A stretch of 64,000 nucleotides of DNA, taken from Kocuria flava (GTDB taxonomy: Bacteria > Actinomycetota > Actinomycetes > Actinomycetales > Micrococcaceae). The notes under the pieces are model-generated. The model was not told the DNA's origin and did not search any database. It saw nothing but the letters and a program-made list of their open reading frames with translations. A program made the position numbers and the translations under genes. The stretch lies in contig NZ_CP013254.1 of assembly GCF_001482365.1 (NCBI RefSeq), positions 1,426,001 to 1,490,000 of the forward strand. Direction: 5' to 3'. Shown here piece after piece: positions 35,323-46,080 of the stretch. Within the stretch, counting starts at the first letter, position 1, and the number at the start of each line of letters is the position of its first letter.

Positions 35323-36030
35323 GTGGACGCCGTCGACTGGGGCCCGGTCCCGCTGCAGATCACCCTCGTGGCCGCGGCCTTCGGGCTCACGGCGCTCATC
35401 GGCCTCGAGCGGCGGCTGCGGCGCAAGAGCGCCGGGCTACGCACCCACGCCCTGGTCGGCACCGGCTCGGCCGTGTTCACCCTGGTCTCCGCCTACGGCT
35501 TCGCGCCCCTGCCCGGGATCGACGCCGGGCCCGACCCCTCCCGCGTGGCCGCGCAGGTCGTCACGGGCATCGGCTTCCTGGGCGCGGGGGTGATCTTCAC
35601 CAACCGGGACGTCGTCCACGGCCTGACCACCGCCGCCAGCGTGTGGCTCTCGGCCGCCGTGGGGATGGCCTGCGGCGCCGGGCTGGTCCCCCTCGCGGCC
35701 GCCGCGACCGCCCTGCACCTCGTCTCGGCGCTCCTGCTGACCCCGCTGTCCCGGCGGCTGCCGCGCCTGCTCGGGCCCCGGGCGCTGCGGCTGCGCTACG
35801 AGGACGGGCGCGGGGTGCTGCGCGACGTGCTCGAGGCGGTCCGGGAGATGGAGCTCACCGCCTCCGTGGTCTCGACCCGCAGCACCGGCAGCCCCGAGGA
35901 CCCCGAGGTCGAGGTCCTGCTGCGCCTCGAGGGCCGCACGGACCTCGGCACGGCCGCCGAGCAGCTCTCCCGGGTCCCCGGCGTCCGCCACGTCGCCCAG
36001 GAGCACGTGGACCAGGACGACGCCTGGTGA
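35323..36030 (+). CDS. MgtC/SapB family membrane protein
   Basis: 235 residues. The first ~150 hold four or five helices with the MgtC marks LTALIGLERRLRRKSAGLRTHALVG and VTGIGFLGAGVIF; the C-terminal ~80 residues form a soluble domain (about 155-235) of ACT-like beta-alpha pattern. MgtC proteins relate to magnesium starvation and, in pathogens, intracellular growth; here a magnesium or membrane-energy role is likely. GTG 35323 follows GGAGGAGG. Confidence 0.88.
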   Translation: MDAVDWGPVPLQITLVAAAFGLTALIGLERRLRRKSAGLRTHALVGTGSAVFTLVSAYGFAPLPGIDAGPDPSRVAAQVVTGIGFLGAGVIFTNRDVVHGLTTAASVWLSAAVGMACGAGLVPLAAAATALHLVSALLLTPLSRRLPRLLGPRALRLRYEDGRGVLRDVLEAVREMELTASVVSTRSTGSPEDPEVEVLLRLEGRTDLGTAAEQLSRVPGVRHVAQEHVDQDDAW

Positions 36031-36074
36031 GGCCCCGTCCTGCCGGGTCCGGGCCCCGTGGAAGGATGGGGACC

Positions 36075-37049
36075 ATGACCATCACTGCTGCCGCCGACGG
36101 CTCCGCCCTGGGCAACCCCGGGCCCGCGGGCTGGGCCTGGTACATCGACGAGAACACCTGGCGCGCGGGCGGCTGGCCCCACGGGACGAACAACATGGGC
36201 GAGCTCAAGGCCGTCCTCGACCTGCTGGAGTCCACCGCACACCGCGCCGACGAGCCGCTGCGGGTGCTGTGCGACAGCCAGTACGTCATCAACTCGATCA
36301 CGAAGTGGATGCCCGGCTGGAAGAAGAAGGGCTGGACCAAGAAGGACGGCAAGCCGGTCCTCAACGTGGAGCTCATGAAGGCCCTCGACGCCGCGATGCA
36401 GGGCCGGGACGTGCGCTTCGAGTGGGTCAAGGGCCACGCCGGGCACGCGCTCAACGAGGCCGCCGACCAGCGCGCCCGCGCGGTGGCCACGGCCTTCCAG
36501 TCCGGCCGGCCGGCCCCCGAGGGCCCCGGCTTCGCCGGGGCCGCGCCCGTGGGCGCCGCCCCTGAACCGGCCGCCCCGGCGTCCGCCCCCGCCCCGTCGG
36601 GGGCCGCACCGGGGGCCGACGACGACGAGCACCACGACCCCGACCTGCTGGCCGAGCTGGCCGCCCACGAGGCGGAGCTGGCCCGGGGCCGCAGCGCGGT
36701 GGACACCGTGCAGGAGCTGGAGCGGGAGCTGCTGCGCCGCGACGTGCGCGCGGACCCCGGCCGGCTGGGGGCGCTGCTGCACGAGGAGTTCACCGAGATC
36801 GGGGCCTCCGGCGACTGGTGCTCCCGGGCGCAGGTCCTCGACCGGGCCGCCCGGGAGCCGGGTCTCGGCCCGGTGGACGCCCACGTGCTCTCGGCCGTCG
36901 AGCTGGGCCCGGCGGCCGTGCACGTCGTCCACCGGCTCACCGCCGGGGACCGCACGAGCCTGCGCGGGTCGCTGTGGGTGCGGGAGGACTCGCGCACCGA
37001 GCTCGGGCCCTGGCAGCTGCGCTTCGCCCAGGCGACCTGGGAGTCCTGA
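36075..37049 (+). CDS. Ribonuclease HI fused to a DUF4440 domain
   Basis: 324 residues. Residues 1-140 are RNase HI with all four metal-binding acids: Asp8, Glu43, Asp67 and Asp131, plus His121 of the flexible loop; the basic handle (WMPGWKKKGWTKKDGK) is present. An Ala/Pro linker (about 145-190) leads to an NTF2-like DUF4440 domain (about 200-324, LGALLHEEFTEIGASGDWCSR). ATG 36075 has GGAAGGA 9 bases upstream; ATG 36066 has none. It degrades RNA in RNA-DNA hybrids; the DUF4440 role is unknown. Confidence 0.88.
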   Translation: MTITAAADGSALGNPGPAGWAWYIDENTWRAGGWPHGTNNMGELKAVLDLLESTAHRADEPLRVLCDSQYVINSITKWMPGWKKKGWTKKDGKPVLNVELMKALDAAMQGRDVRFEWVKGHAGHALNEAADQRARAVATAFQSGRPAPEGPGFAGAAPVGAAPEPAAPASAPAPSGAAPGADDDEHHDPDLLAELAAHEAELARGRSAVDTVQELERELLRRDVRADPGRLGALLHEEFTEIGASGDWCSRAQVLDRAAREPGLGPVDAHVLSAVELGPAAVHVVHRLTAGDRTSLRGSLWVREDSRTELGPWQLRFAQATWES

Positions 37050-37059
37050 CCAGGCCGGC

Positions 37060-38526
37060 TCAGATCTCCGGGGCGTCGTCGGCGGGCTCGACCGCCGGGA
37101 TCCGCACCGTCATGGTCGCCCCGCCGCCGGGGGTCTCGCCCAGGCGCACGGTGCCGTCGTGCTGCTGGACGATCGCGGCGACGATCGACAGCCCCAGGCC
37201 GGTGCCGCCGGTCTCGCGGGTGCGGGAGGAGTCGGCGCGGTAGAAGCGCTCGAACACCCGCTCGGCGTCCGCGCCGTGGATGCCCGGGCCGTGGTCGCGC
37301 ACCTGCAGCACCGCCGAGGAGGTGCCGTCCACCGACGGCTCCGTGCCGACCGCGAGCTCCACGGGGCTGCCCTCGGGGGTGTAGCGCAGGGCGTTGGTGA
37401 CGAGGTTGGCCACGACCTGGCGCAGCCGCGACTCGTCCCCGTGCACCCACGCCGAGGACGGGGCCGGCCCCTCGAGACCCACGACCGCCACGGGCCGCTG
37501 CGGCGCCGAGGCGCGGGCGTCCCCGGCGGCGTCGAAGGCCAGGTGCAGCAGGTCCACGTCGGTGTTCTCACCGGGGCGCCGCTCGTCGAGGCGGGCGAGC
37601 ATCAGCAGGTCCTCGACGAGCTGGGTCATCCGCTTGGCCTCCGACTCGATCCTCGACATCGCGCCGCCCACGGCCTCCGGGTCCTGCAGGGCGCCGTGCC
37701 GGTAGAGCTCCGAGTAGCCGCGGATCGTCACCAGCGGGGTGCGCAGCTCGTGGGAGGCGTCGGCCACGAAGCGGCGCAGCTTGGCCTCCGAGCGGGTGCG
37801 GGCGTCGAAGGCGTCCTCGATGTGGCCGAGCATCGCGTTGAGGGAGGCCGAGAGCTGGCCGATCTCCGTCTGGGGGTGGTGGCCCTCCACGCGCTGGGAG
37901 AGGTCGCCCTCGGCGATGCGCGCCGCGGTCTGCTCGACCTGCCGCAGCGGCGCGAATGCCCGGGTGACGAGCACCCAGCCCACGGCCAGGGCCGCGAACA
38001 GCGTCGCGGTGCCGAAGCTGAGGGTGAGCAGGGTGACGGCGCTGATCAGCGTGTTGGTGGGGCCGAGGGGCTCGGCGACGGCCACGACCACGTCGAGCTC
38101 CCGCGGCTTGGCCACGAGCACCCGCCAGGTCCGCTCCGGGGCGTCCACCGAGCCGACGGTCGTCGGCTCGAAGGGGTGCTCCTGGACGTAGTCGAGGTCC
38201 ACGCCCGAGAGGTCCGGGCGGTGGTCGATCTCGCCGTCGCCGGTGGTCTCGGCGGCCAGCAGCAGCCCGCCGTCGGCGTCGAGCAGGTACCCGGCGTGGG
38301 GCACCTGGCCGACCGGCTCGCCCTGCAGCCCGGCGATCAGCACCGTGGACACGGAGCTGATGGAGCCCTCGAGCTCGCGGTCGATGGTGTCCACCAGGGT
38401 GGTGCGCAGCACCGAGATCGCCACGAAGCTGGTGACCAGCACCGACAGCGCCAGCAGCAGGCCCGTGAGGACCATCAGCTGCGAGCGCAGCGACGCCGAG
38501 CGCCACCGGGCGGAGAGGCCCTCCAC
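37060..38526 (-). CDS. Sensor histidine kinase (HAMP, two-component)
   Basis: About 488 residues: membrane helix 1 (about 12-35), an extracytoplasmic sensor segment, helix 2 (about 170-192), HAMP, then the kinase core with the phosphorylated His in DASHELRTPL, N box NLVTNALRYTP, G1 DHGPGIHG and G2 TGLGLSI. It pairs with the OmpR-type regulator directly upstream. The start is uncertain: GTG 38526 is used, but a CTG at 38541 that overlaps the regulator stop is possible, and neither has a clear ribosome site. The signal is unknown. Confidence 0.9.
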   Translation of the reverse strand: MEGLSARWRSASLRSQLMVLTGLLLALSVLVTSFVAISVLRTTLVDTIDRELEGSISSVSTVLIAGLQGEPVGQVPHAGYLLDADGGLLLAAETTGDGEIDHRPDLSGVDLDYVQEHPFEPTTVGSVDAPERTWRVLVAKPRELDVVVAVAEPLGPTNTLISAVTLLTLSFGTATLFAALAVGWVLVTRAFAPLRQVEQTAARIAEGDLSQRVEGHHPQTEIGQLSASLNAMLGHIEDAFDARTRSEAKLRRFVADASHELRTPLVTIRGYSELYRHGALQDPEAVGGAMSRIESEAKRMTQLVEDLLMLARLDERRPGENTDVDLLHLAFDAAGDARASAPQRPVAVVGLEGPAPSSAWVHGDESRLRQVVANLVTNALRYTPEGSPVELAVGTEPSVDGTSSAVLQVRDHGPGIHGADAERVFERFYRADSSRTRETGGTGLGLSIVAAIVQQHDGTVRLGETPGGGATMTVRIPAVEPADDAPEI

Positions 38527-38537
38527 GCGCGCCCGGA

Positions 38538-39251
38538 TCAGTGGTTCCGCTGGGCGGAGCGCAGCAGGTAGCCCACGCCGCGCTTGGTGTGGATCAGCGG
38601 CGGCAGCTCCGGGTCGTTGTCGATCTTGCGGCGCAGGTAGGAGATGTAGGACTCCACGATCGAGGCGTCGCCGTTGAAGTCGTACTCCCACACGTGGTCG
38701 AGGATCTGCGCCTTGGACAGCACCCGGTTGGGGTTGAGCATCAGGTAGCGCAGGAGCTTGAACTCGGTGGGGGACAGGTCGATCTCGCGGTCGCCGCGGA
38801 AGACCTCGTGGGCGTCGTCGTCGAGGACGAGGTCGTCCACGCGCAGGCGCGAGTCGTCCTCCTCGGCCGGCTGGGTGCGGCGCAGGACGGCGCGGATGCG
38901 GGCCACGACCTCGTCGAGGCTGAACGGCTTCGTGACGTAGTCGTCGCCGCCGACCGTCAGGCCGGTGACCTTGTCCTCGGTCTCGTCCTTGGCGGTGAGG
39001 AACAGCACGGGGAAGTGCCGCCCCGCGGCGCGCAGCCGGCGGGTGACGGTGAAGCCGTCCAGGTCGGGGAGCATGACGTCGAGCACCGCGAGGTCCGGGT
39101 GCTCCGTCTCCGCCTTCGCGAGGGCGTCACGGCCGTTGGCGGCGGTGACCACCTCGAAGCCGGCGAAGCGCAGGGACGTGGCCAGCAGCTCCAGGATGTT
39201 GGGCTCGTCGTCGACGACGAGCAGTTTCGCTTCGGGGGTCTCGTTCTTCAC
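38538..39251 (-). CDS. OmpR-family response regulator
   Basis: 237 residues. The receiver domain (about 10-122) has VVDDEP, the phosphorylated Asp in LAVLDVMLPDLDGF and YVTKPFS; the winged-helix DNA-binding domain (about 138-232) has LSPTEFKLLRYLMLNPNRVLSK. It resembles the TrcR/TcrX/CutR type. GTG 39251 overlaps the stop of a three-codon mini-ORF (ATG at 39259, minus strand), with GGAG 11 bases before the GTG. It is first in the operon with the kinase; targets are not known. Confidence 0.92.
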   Translation of the reverse strand: MKNETPEAKLLVVDDEPNILELLATSLRFAGFEVVTAANGRDALAKAETEHPDLAVLDVMLPDLDGFTVTRRLRAAGRHFPVLFLTAKDETEDKVTGLTVGGDDYVTKPFSLDEVVARIRAVLRRTQPAEEDDSRLRVDDLVLDDDAHEVFRGDREIDLSPTEFKLLRYLMLNPNRVLSKAQILDHVWEYDFNGDASIVESYISYLRRKIDNDPELPPLIHTKRGVGYLLRSAQRNH

Positions 39252-39330
39252 GCCCCCATTTTCTCCGAGCAGGCTGAAAACCCGCTGAACGGGCCGCGGG
39301 CGGCGCCGGTGTGCCCGCCCGGGACCGGCC

Positions 39331-39567
39331 TCAGGCGCGGCGCCGGTGGCGCAGCGCGCGCACCAGGGAGGCGCACAGGAGCAGGAACGCCACCGGGAAC
39401 GCGAACCAGGGGATGACGGTCAGCCCGTCCCAGGGGTCGGCGCCGGCGGCCTCGAGCACCAGCAGCAGCGCCAGGCACAGTGCGCAGACCAGCCCGAGCA
39501 CGACCGCGCCCAGGGCGAGGACGTCGGGGCGGGCGGTGGTCGCGGGGCGGTCCTCGGGAGCAGGCAT
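39331..39567 (-). CDS. Small two-helix membrane protein
   Basis: 78 residues with two membrane helices (about 17-42 and 49-70) separated by a short Asp-Pro-Trp loop, and a basic tail RALRHRRRA. It has no recognised family. ATG 39567 has a TATCCT -10 box 7 bases upstream, so the transcript is probably leaderless; part of that gap (GGAGGGC) could also act as a ribosome site if transcription began earlier. It lies between the two-component system and the cold-shock gene. Confidence 0.7.
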   Translation of the reverse strand: MPAPEDRPATTARPDVLALGAVVLGLVCALCLALLLVLEAAGADPWDGLTVIPWFAFPVAFLLLCASLVRALRHRRRA

Positions 39568-39574
39568 GCCCTCC

Positions 39575-39580
39575 AGGATA
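39575..39580 (-). promoter_or_regulatory. -10 box of small membrane protein gene
   Basis: TATCCT on the minus strand, 7 bases before the ATG. Confidence 0.55.
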
Positions 39581-39670
39581 CCGGGGGCGCCGCCCGACCG
39601 GCTCCCGGCGGTCCCCGGCACGGTCCGCGGCCGCCGGGAGCGCGGGCGCACCGCGGCGGGCCCGGCGGGC

Positions 39671-39676
39671 TAGGAT
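39671..39676 (+). promoter_or_regulatory. -10 box of cold-shock gene
   Basis: TAGGAT, about 85 bases before the start codon, predicting a leader of about 80 bases. Confidence 0.55.
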
Positions 39677-39688
39677 GAGAGGTTCCAC

Positions 39689-39718
39689 GGGTGGTGCGGC
39701 GGAACCGCCGGGCCACCC
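39689..39718 (+). promoter_or_regulatory. Hairpin in the cold-shock leader
   Basis: GGGTGG pairs with CCACCC, and an inner GGCGG with CCGCC, separated by an internal loop. Cold-shock mRNAs often have structured leaders that change with temperature; this is a candidate. Confidence 0.45.
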
Positions 39719-39761
39719 TTCCCGCGACGGCGCGAGAGCGCGACGATAACGAGGAGACAGC

Positions 39762-40145
39762 GTGCCCACCGGCAAGGTCAAGTGGTTCGATTCCAACAAG
39801 GGCTTCGGCTTCCTGGCGACCGACGACGGCCAGGAGGTCTTCCTGCCCTCCTCCGCGCTGCCGGCCGGGGTGAGCACGGTGAAGCCGGGCACCCGGATGG
39901 AGTTCGGCGTGGCCCAGGGCCGGCGGGGCGCGCAGGCGCTGTCCGTGCGCCTGCTGGAGCGCACGCCGTCGGTGGCCCGCAACGTGCGCAAGCCCGCCGA
40001 GGAGATGGCCGTCATCACCGAGGACCTCATCAAGCTGCTGGACGGGATGTCCAACGGCCTGCGCCGCGGCCGCTACCCGGACTCCGCCCACGGCCGCAAG
40101 ATCGCCACGATCCTGCGCACCGTGGCCGACAACCTGGACGTCTGA
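39762..40145 (+). CDS. Cold-shock domain protein with C-terminal extension
   Basis: 127 residues. Residues 1-68 form a cold-shock (CspA-type) OB fold: GKVKWFDSNKGFGFL with RNP1; RNP2 is altered to VFLPSSAL from the usual VFVHFSAI. A helical, basic extension (about 70-127) has no recognised function but is typical of this actinobacterial subfamily. GTG 39762 follows GAGGAGA. It probably binds RNA or single-stranded DNA. The next gene, DUF3027, is 46 bases on. Confidence 0.92.
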   Translation: MPTGKVKWFDSNKGFGFLATDDGQEVFLPSSALPAGVSTVKPGTRMEFGVAQGRRGAQALSVRLLERTPSVARNVRKPAEEMAVITEDLIKLLDGMSNGLRRGRYPDSAHGRKIATILRTVADNLDV

Positions 40146-40191
40146 GCCGCACCCCGCCGAGACCGTCCGCCCACCCCCAGGGAGAGAAGCC

Positions 40192-41258
40192 GTGAGCCAG
40201 GAGACCGAGCAGCACAGCGCCGCACCGGAGGACGCCGTCGGGGACGCCCCCGCCGGGCAGACCCGACCGGGGGGCGCCCCCGCCGGGGAGACCGCCCCGG
40301 CGGGCGCCGACCGCGCCGGGGCGGCCCCCGGGGCCGGTGCGCCGCCGGCCGCCGAGCCCCCCGCCCCGGGGCTTCCGGAGACCCCGGAGGCCCCGCGGGC
40401 CGGTGCGCCGGCGGCCGCCGAGCCCGCCGCCCCGGAGGCCCCGGAGACCGGTGCGCCGGCGGCCCCGGAGACCGGTGCGCCGGCGGCCCCGGAGACCGGT
40501 GCGCCGGCGGCCGCCGAGCCCGCCGCCCCGGAGGCCCCGGAGACCGGTGCGCCGGCGGCCGTCCAGCCCGCCGCCGGGGACGGGGCCCCCGTGCCGGAGG
40601 GCGCCTCCGCGGCGGAGGGCGCAGCCGGCACGAGCGACCCCGACCGCTCCGGTGCCCCCGGGACCGCGGACGCCCCCGGGACCGCGGAGGCCCCGGCGAC
40701 CGCGGACGCCCTCGCGACCGCGGAGGCCCCGGCGGCCCGGCCGCCCCGGCGCCGCCGGGCCCCGCGCCCGGACCCGCTGCTCGTCGAGGCGCGCACGACC
40801 GCCCGCGAGGCCGTGGCGGGGATCGCCGACGACGACCAGGTCGGTGAGGGTCACGGCGTGCGCGTCGAGGAGGACCGCCTCGTGACGCACCTGTTCGAGT
40901 GCACCCTGCCGGGCTACCGCGGCTGGAACTGGTACGCGACCCTCGCCCGCGCCCCGCGCAGCCGCACGGTGACGGTCTGCGAGCTCGGCCTGCTCCCGGG
41001 CCGGGACGCGCTCCTGGCCCCCGAGTGGGTCCCCTGGTCCGAGCGGGTCAGCCCCGAGGAGAAGGCGCGGGCGGCGCAGGAGGACGACGCCGGGGACGAG
41101 CTCGACGACGCCACGGCGGAGCCCCCGGCGGGCCCGGCCGCCGACCCCGCGGCGGAGACCGCCGCCGCCTCGGCCACGGACGAGCCCGACGCCGGGCCGC
41201 CGCCCGCCCCGCAGGGCACCGCCGGCGCGGACGCGCACCCGCCCGCCGGCGAGCCGTC

Positions 41259-41262
<4 letters not shown>
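40192..41262 (+). CDS. DUF3027 protein with repetitive N-terminal tail
   Basis: 356 residues. The conserved DUF3027 domain is at about 195-290 (DPLLVEARTTAREAVAG, THLFECTLPGYRGWNWYATLARAP, LLPGRDALLAPEWVPW). Before it is a ~190-residue Ala/Pro/Glu tail, expanded by direct repeats of the unit PETGAPAA; an acidic Ala/Pro tail follows. GTG 40192 is preceded by AGGGAGAGA. Function unknown. It is placed between cold-shock and MFS genes, a recurring actinobacterial order. Confidence 0.88.
40402..40560 (+). repeat. Tandem 24-bp repeats inside the DUF3027 gene
   Basis: Three identical 24-base units lie head to tail at 40441-40464, 40465-40488 and 40489-40512, with a fourth at 40537-40560; each encodes PETGAPAA. 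The 24-base spacer before the fourth repeats sequence found at 40411-40440. The pattern is likely to vary between strains by slippage. Confidence 0.9.
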
Positions 41263-43765
<2,503 letters not shown>

Positions 43766-43832
43766 TCACGCCCCGGGCCCCGGGCGAGGGCCACCGGGGC
43801 CGGGACGGGACGGGAGCCGCGGCCGCGGAGAC

Positions 43833-43838
43833 TAAGCT
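43833..43838 (+). promoter_or_regulatory. -10 box of DtxR/IdeR-type gene
   Basis: TAAGCT, 65 bases before the ATG. No iron-box-like operator was recognised over it. Confidence 0.45.
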
Positions 43839-43903
43839 CGTGCTGGACAACCGGCCCGGGCAGGATCCCCGGTGCGGCCGGCCGGCGGAAGGACAACCAC
43901 CCC

Positions 43904-44590
43904 ATGAGCGACCTGATCGACACGACCGAGATGTACCTGCGGACCGTCCTCGAGCTCGAGGAGGAGGGGATCCGCCCGATGCGCGCGCGCATCGTGGAGC
44001 GCCTCGGCCACTCCGGCCCCACGGTCTCCCAGACGGTCGCCCGGATGGAGCGCGACGGCCTGCTCACGGTCTCCCCCGACCGCTCCCTCATGCTCACCGG
44101 CCCCGGCCGCGAGCGCGCCGTGCAGGTGATGCGCAAGCACCGGCTCGCCGAGCGGCTGCTGGCCGACGTCATCGGCCTCGACCTGGCACAGGTGCACGAC
44201 GAGGCCTGCCGGTGGGAGCACGTGATGAGCGAGCAGGTCGAGCGCCGCATCGTGGACCTGCTCGAGGGTCCGCGGTTCTCCCCCTACGGCACGCCGATCC
44301 CCGGGCTCGCGGGGCTGGGGATCGAGGACGCCCCGGCCCCCGGGCCCGAGCGGACGCTGCTCGACGCCGCCCGCCAGGACCCCGGGGCCCTGCACACGGT
44401 GGCGCTGCTGCCGGAGGTCGTGCAGGCGGACGCCGAGCTGCTGCGGCTGCTCAGCGACACGGGCCTGCTCACCGGGGCGCGCGTGACGGTCCGCGAGGAG
44501 TCCGGCCGCGTCCTCGTCGAGGTGCCGGCCACCGGCCGCGCCGCCGAGCTGGACCCCCGCACCGCCCAGGCCATCCGCGTCACCGCCTGA
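43904..44590 (+). CDS. dtxR: DtxR/IdeR-family iron-dependent repressor
   Basis: 228 residues, close to the 226 of DtxR. It has the N-terminal winged helix (RARIVERLGHSGPTVSQTVARMERDGLL), a dimer domain and a C-terminal SH3-like domain (about 150-225). All metal ligands occur at the DtxR numbering: Met10, His79, Glu83, His98, Cys102, Glu105 and His106. Cys102 points to iron rather than the manganese-type MntR. ATG 43904 follows GGAAGGA. With iron it would repress uptake and siderophore genes; the SIP gene at 29.7 kb is a candidate target. Confidence 0.94.
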   Translation: MSDLIDTTEMYLRTVLELEEEGIRPMRARIVERLGHSGPTVSQTVARMERDGLLTVSPDRSLMLTGPGRERAVQVMRKHRLAERLLADVIGLDLAQVHDEACRWEHVMSEQVERRIVDLLEGPRFSPYGTPIPGLAGLGIEDAPAPGPERTLLDAARQDPGALHTVALLPEVVQADAELLRLLSDTGLLTGARVTVREESGRVLVEVPATGRAAELDPRTAQAIRVTA

Positions 44591-44874
44591 GCGGCCCGGC
44601 CCCGCCGTCCGCCCCGCCCGGCCGGCGGCCCCGTCCGCGCCCCGGCCGGCAGGTCCTCGACCGGGGCCCGGGAGGGCTCCGACGGCACGGTGTGTGGACT
44701 TTCACAAGCGACCATCGTCCGGATCACGTCCGGGGTGCCACCGGCAGCGCGCAGCCGCAGGTCGGGCCCGGGATTCCGGGCCGCGGAGCCGCACTGCACC
44801 GGACGGACGTCCAGCCGGCCGAGACGCTCCGGCGGCACGGAACGCCCCGATCCGGACGCCCGAGGTTGCCAATC
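44591..44874. other. Gene-free stretch after dtxR
   Basis: No supported gene. The first ~100 bases are GC-rich with short inverted repeats that could terminate dtxR. From 44690 the sequence is less GC-rich and has no recognised motif. Confidence 0.5.
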
Positions 44875-44901
44875 CGTGATCCGTCGTGATCAAAACGTGA
44901 C
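44875..44901 (+). promoter_or_regulatory. Three phased CGTGAT/C direct repeats
   Basis: CGTGAT at 44875, CGTGAT at 44885 and CGTGAC at 44896: spaced 10 and 11 bases, so on one face of the helix. The last overlaps the -35. This looks like a binding site for a transcription activator; the protein is unknown. Confidence 0.5.
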
Positions 44902-44926
44902 ACTTCCGTAATAGGTCATGTACTGT
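44897..44926 (+). promoter_or_regulatory. Promoter of the riboswitch-controlled NlpC/P60 gene
   Basis: GTGACA (44897-44902), 18 bases, TACTGT (44921-44926). It predicts transcription from about 44933, upstream of the riboswitch. Confidence 0.6.
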
Positions 44927-44970
44927 TCAACGCGTGCCGATCACTGGTCGGATCGGCGCCCCACGGAGCA

Positions 44971-45150
44971 CATCGCCGAATTCTGCCGGTGCCCGGGGTC
45001 CGAAACACAGAAACTGCTTGGCAGAAGCGGGGGAACCACTTTCCGGTCCCGGTCCGTCCGGGTCCTTGGGGTTAAGCCGCAGGGGCGTCCGCGCCCCGCG
45101 ACCGGGTGTCTCCCACCCGAACCCGACAGCTCACCTCGTAGGCAAAGGGA
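44971..45150 (+). ncRNA. ydaO/yuaA-type cyclic di-AMP riboswitch
   Basis: Recognisable conserved blocks in order: ATCGCCGAAT at the 5' end, GCGGGGGAACCA, TTGGGGTTAAGCCGC, and finally the 3' block CCCGAACCCGACAGCTCACC followed by TCGTAGGCAAAGGGAGGA. These match the ydaO riboswitch consensus, which binds cyclic di-AMP and in actinobacteria usually controls cell-wall hydrolases. The aptamer ends near the ribosome site of the NlpC/P60 gene, so translation or transcription control is possible. Confidence 0.93.
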
Positions 45151-45163
45151 GGAACACACACCC

Positions 45164-45820
45164 ATGGCTTTCTTCAAGCAGAACTCTGCCCGCCACCGTG
45201 CCGCCACCGCGTCGCACGCCGTGCGCAACACCACCATCGCCGCCGCCGCCGGCGCGGCCGTCCTGGGCTCCGTGGCCCCGGCCCAGGCCTACGCCGAGGT
45301 GCCCGCCGCCTCGAGCGGCGCCGGTGCCGTCTACGCCACCCCGGCCTCCTCGTCGCTGGCCGCGCAGACCTCCTACATCTACGAGGCCCCTGCCGCGACC
45401 CCGGCTCCCGCCCCGGCCCCCGCCGCGCCGTCCGCAGGCCTGGCCGTGCAGTCGAACGACACCGTCGAGATCGCCTCCACCGCCTCCTCCGGCGGCATCG
45501 TGGGCACCGCGATGCAGGGCCTCGGCTCCGGCTACGTCTACGGCGGCACCGCCTTCGGCGCCTGGGACTGCTCCGGCTTCACCCAGTGGGTCTTCGCCCA
45601 GCAGGGCGTCGACCTGCCCCGCACCACCTGGTCGCAGTTCGCCGCCTCCACCCCGGTCGCCTCCCCGCAGCCCGGTGACCTGGTCTCCCAGAACGGCGGC
45701 GCCCACGTCGGCATCTACATCGGCGGCGGCAAGATGATCTCCGCCCTCAACCCGACGCAGGGCACCCAGATCCACTCCGTCAACGCCATGCCGGTCGACG
45801 GGTACTACCGCGTCGGCTGA
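45164..45820 (+). CDS. Secreted NlpC/P60 cell-wall hydrolase
   Basis: 218 residues. Basic N terminus and signal helix (about 23-42, ending APAQAYA), a Pro/Ala-rich linker, then an NlpC/P60 domain (about 105-218) with the catalytic Cys in WDCSGFTQWVF, His in GGAHVGIYIGGG and the third polar residue after it. Such enzymes cut within peptidoglycan stem peptides, often D-Glu to diamino acid. ATG 45164 follows GGGAGGA. Expression is under a cyclic di-AMP riboswitch, linking wall turnover to turgor or potassium signalling. Confidence 0.93.
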   Translation: MAFFKQNSARHRAATASHAVRNTTIAAAAGAAVLGSVAPAQAYAEVPAASSGAGAVYATPASSSLAAQTSYIYEAPAATPAPAPAPAAPSAGLAVQSNDTVEIASTASSGGIVGTAMQGLGSGYVYGGTAFGAWDCSGFTQWVFAQQGVDLPRTTWSQFAASTPVASPQPGDLVSQNGGAHVGIYIGGGKMISALNPTQGTQIHSVNAMPVDGYYRVG

Positions 45821-45833
45821 CCCGGCCCGCCGC

Positions 45834-45857
45834 CCGGGACGGTCCTGACCGTCCCGG
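45834..45857 (+). terminator. Terminator after first NlpC/P60 gene
   Basis: 10-bp perfect stem, 4-base loop, 13 bases after the stop codon. Confidence 0.65.
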
Positions 45858-46080
45858 ACGGCGCCCGTCCGCCCCGGCGGACCCCGGACCGTGCCCCTCC
45901 TCCGGTCCACCCCGTCCGCTCTCCCGGACACCCCCTCCGCTCGCCCGCCACGGGCGGCCTCCGCGATCCCGGACCGCCGCCCGCGCCACGCCGCAGCACC
46001 CCGCGCCGCATCCGCGGGGTGCCCTGCCGTGCGCCCGGCCGGTGCGGGCCCACCCCCGGCAGAAAGCTCCCGCACCGATC

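Noticed and set aside
40402..40560. Possible CRISPR array from regular repeats
   Set aside because: The repeats are contiguous, in frame with the DUF3027 gene and have no unique spacers.
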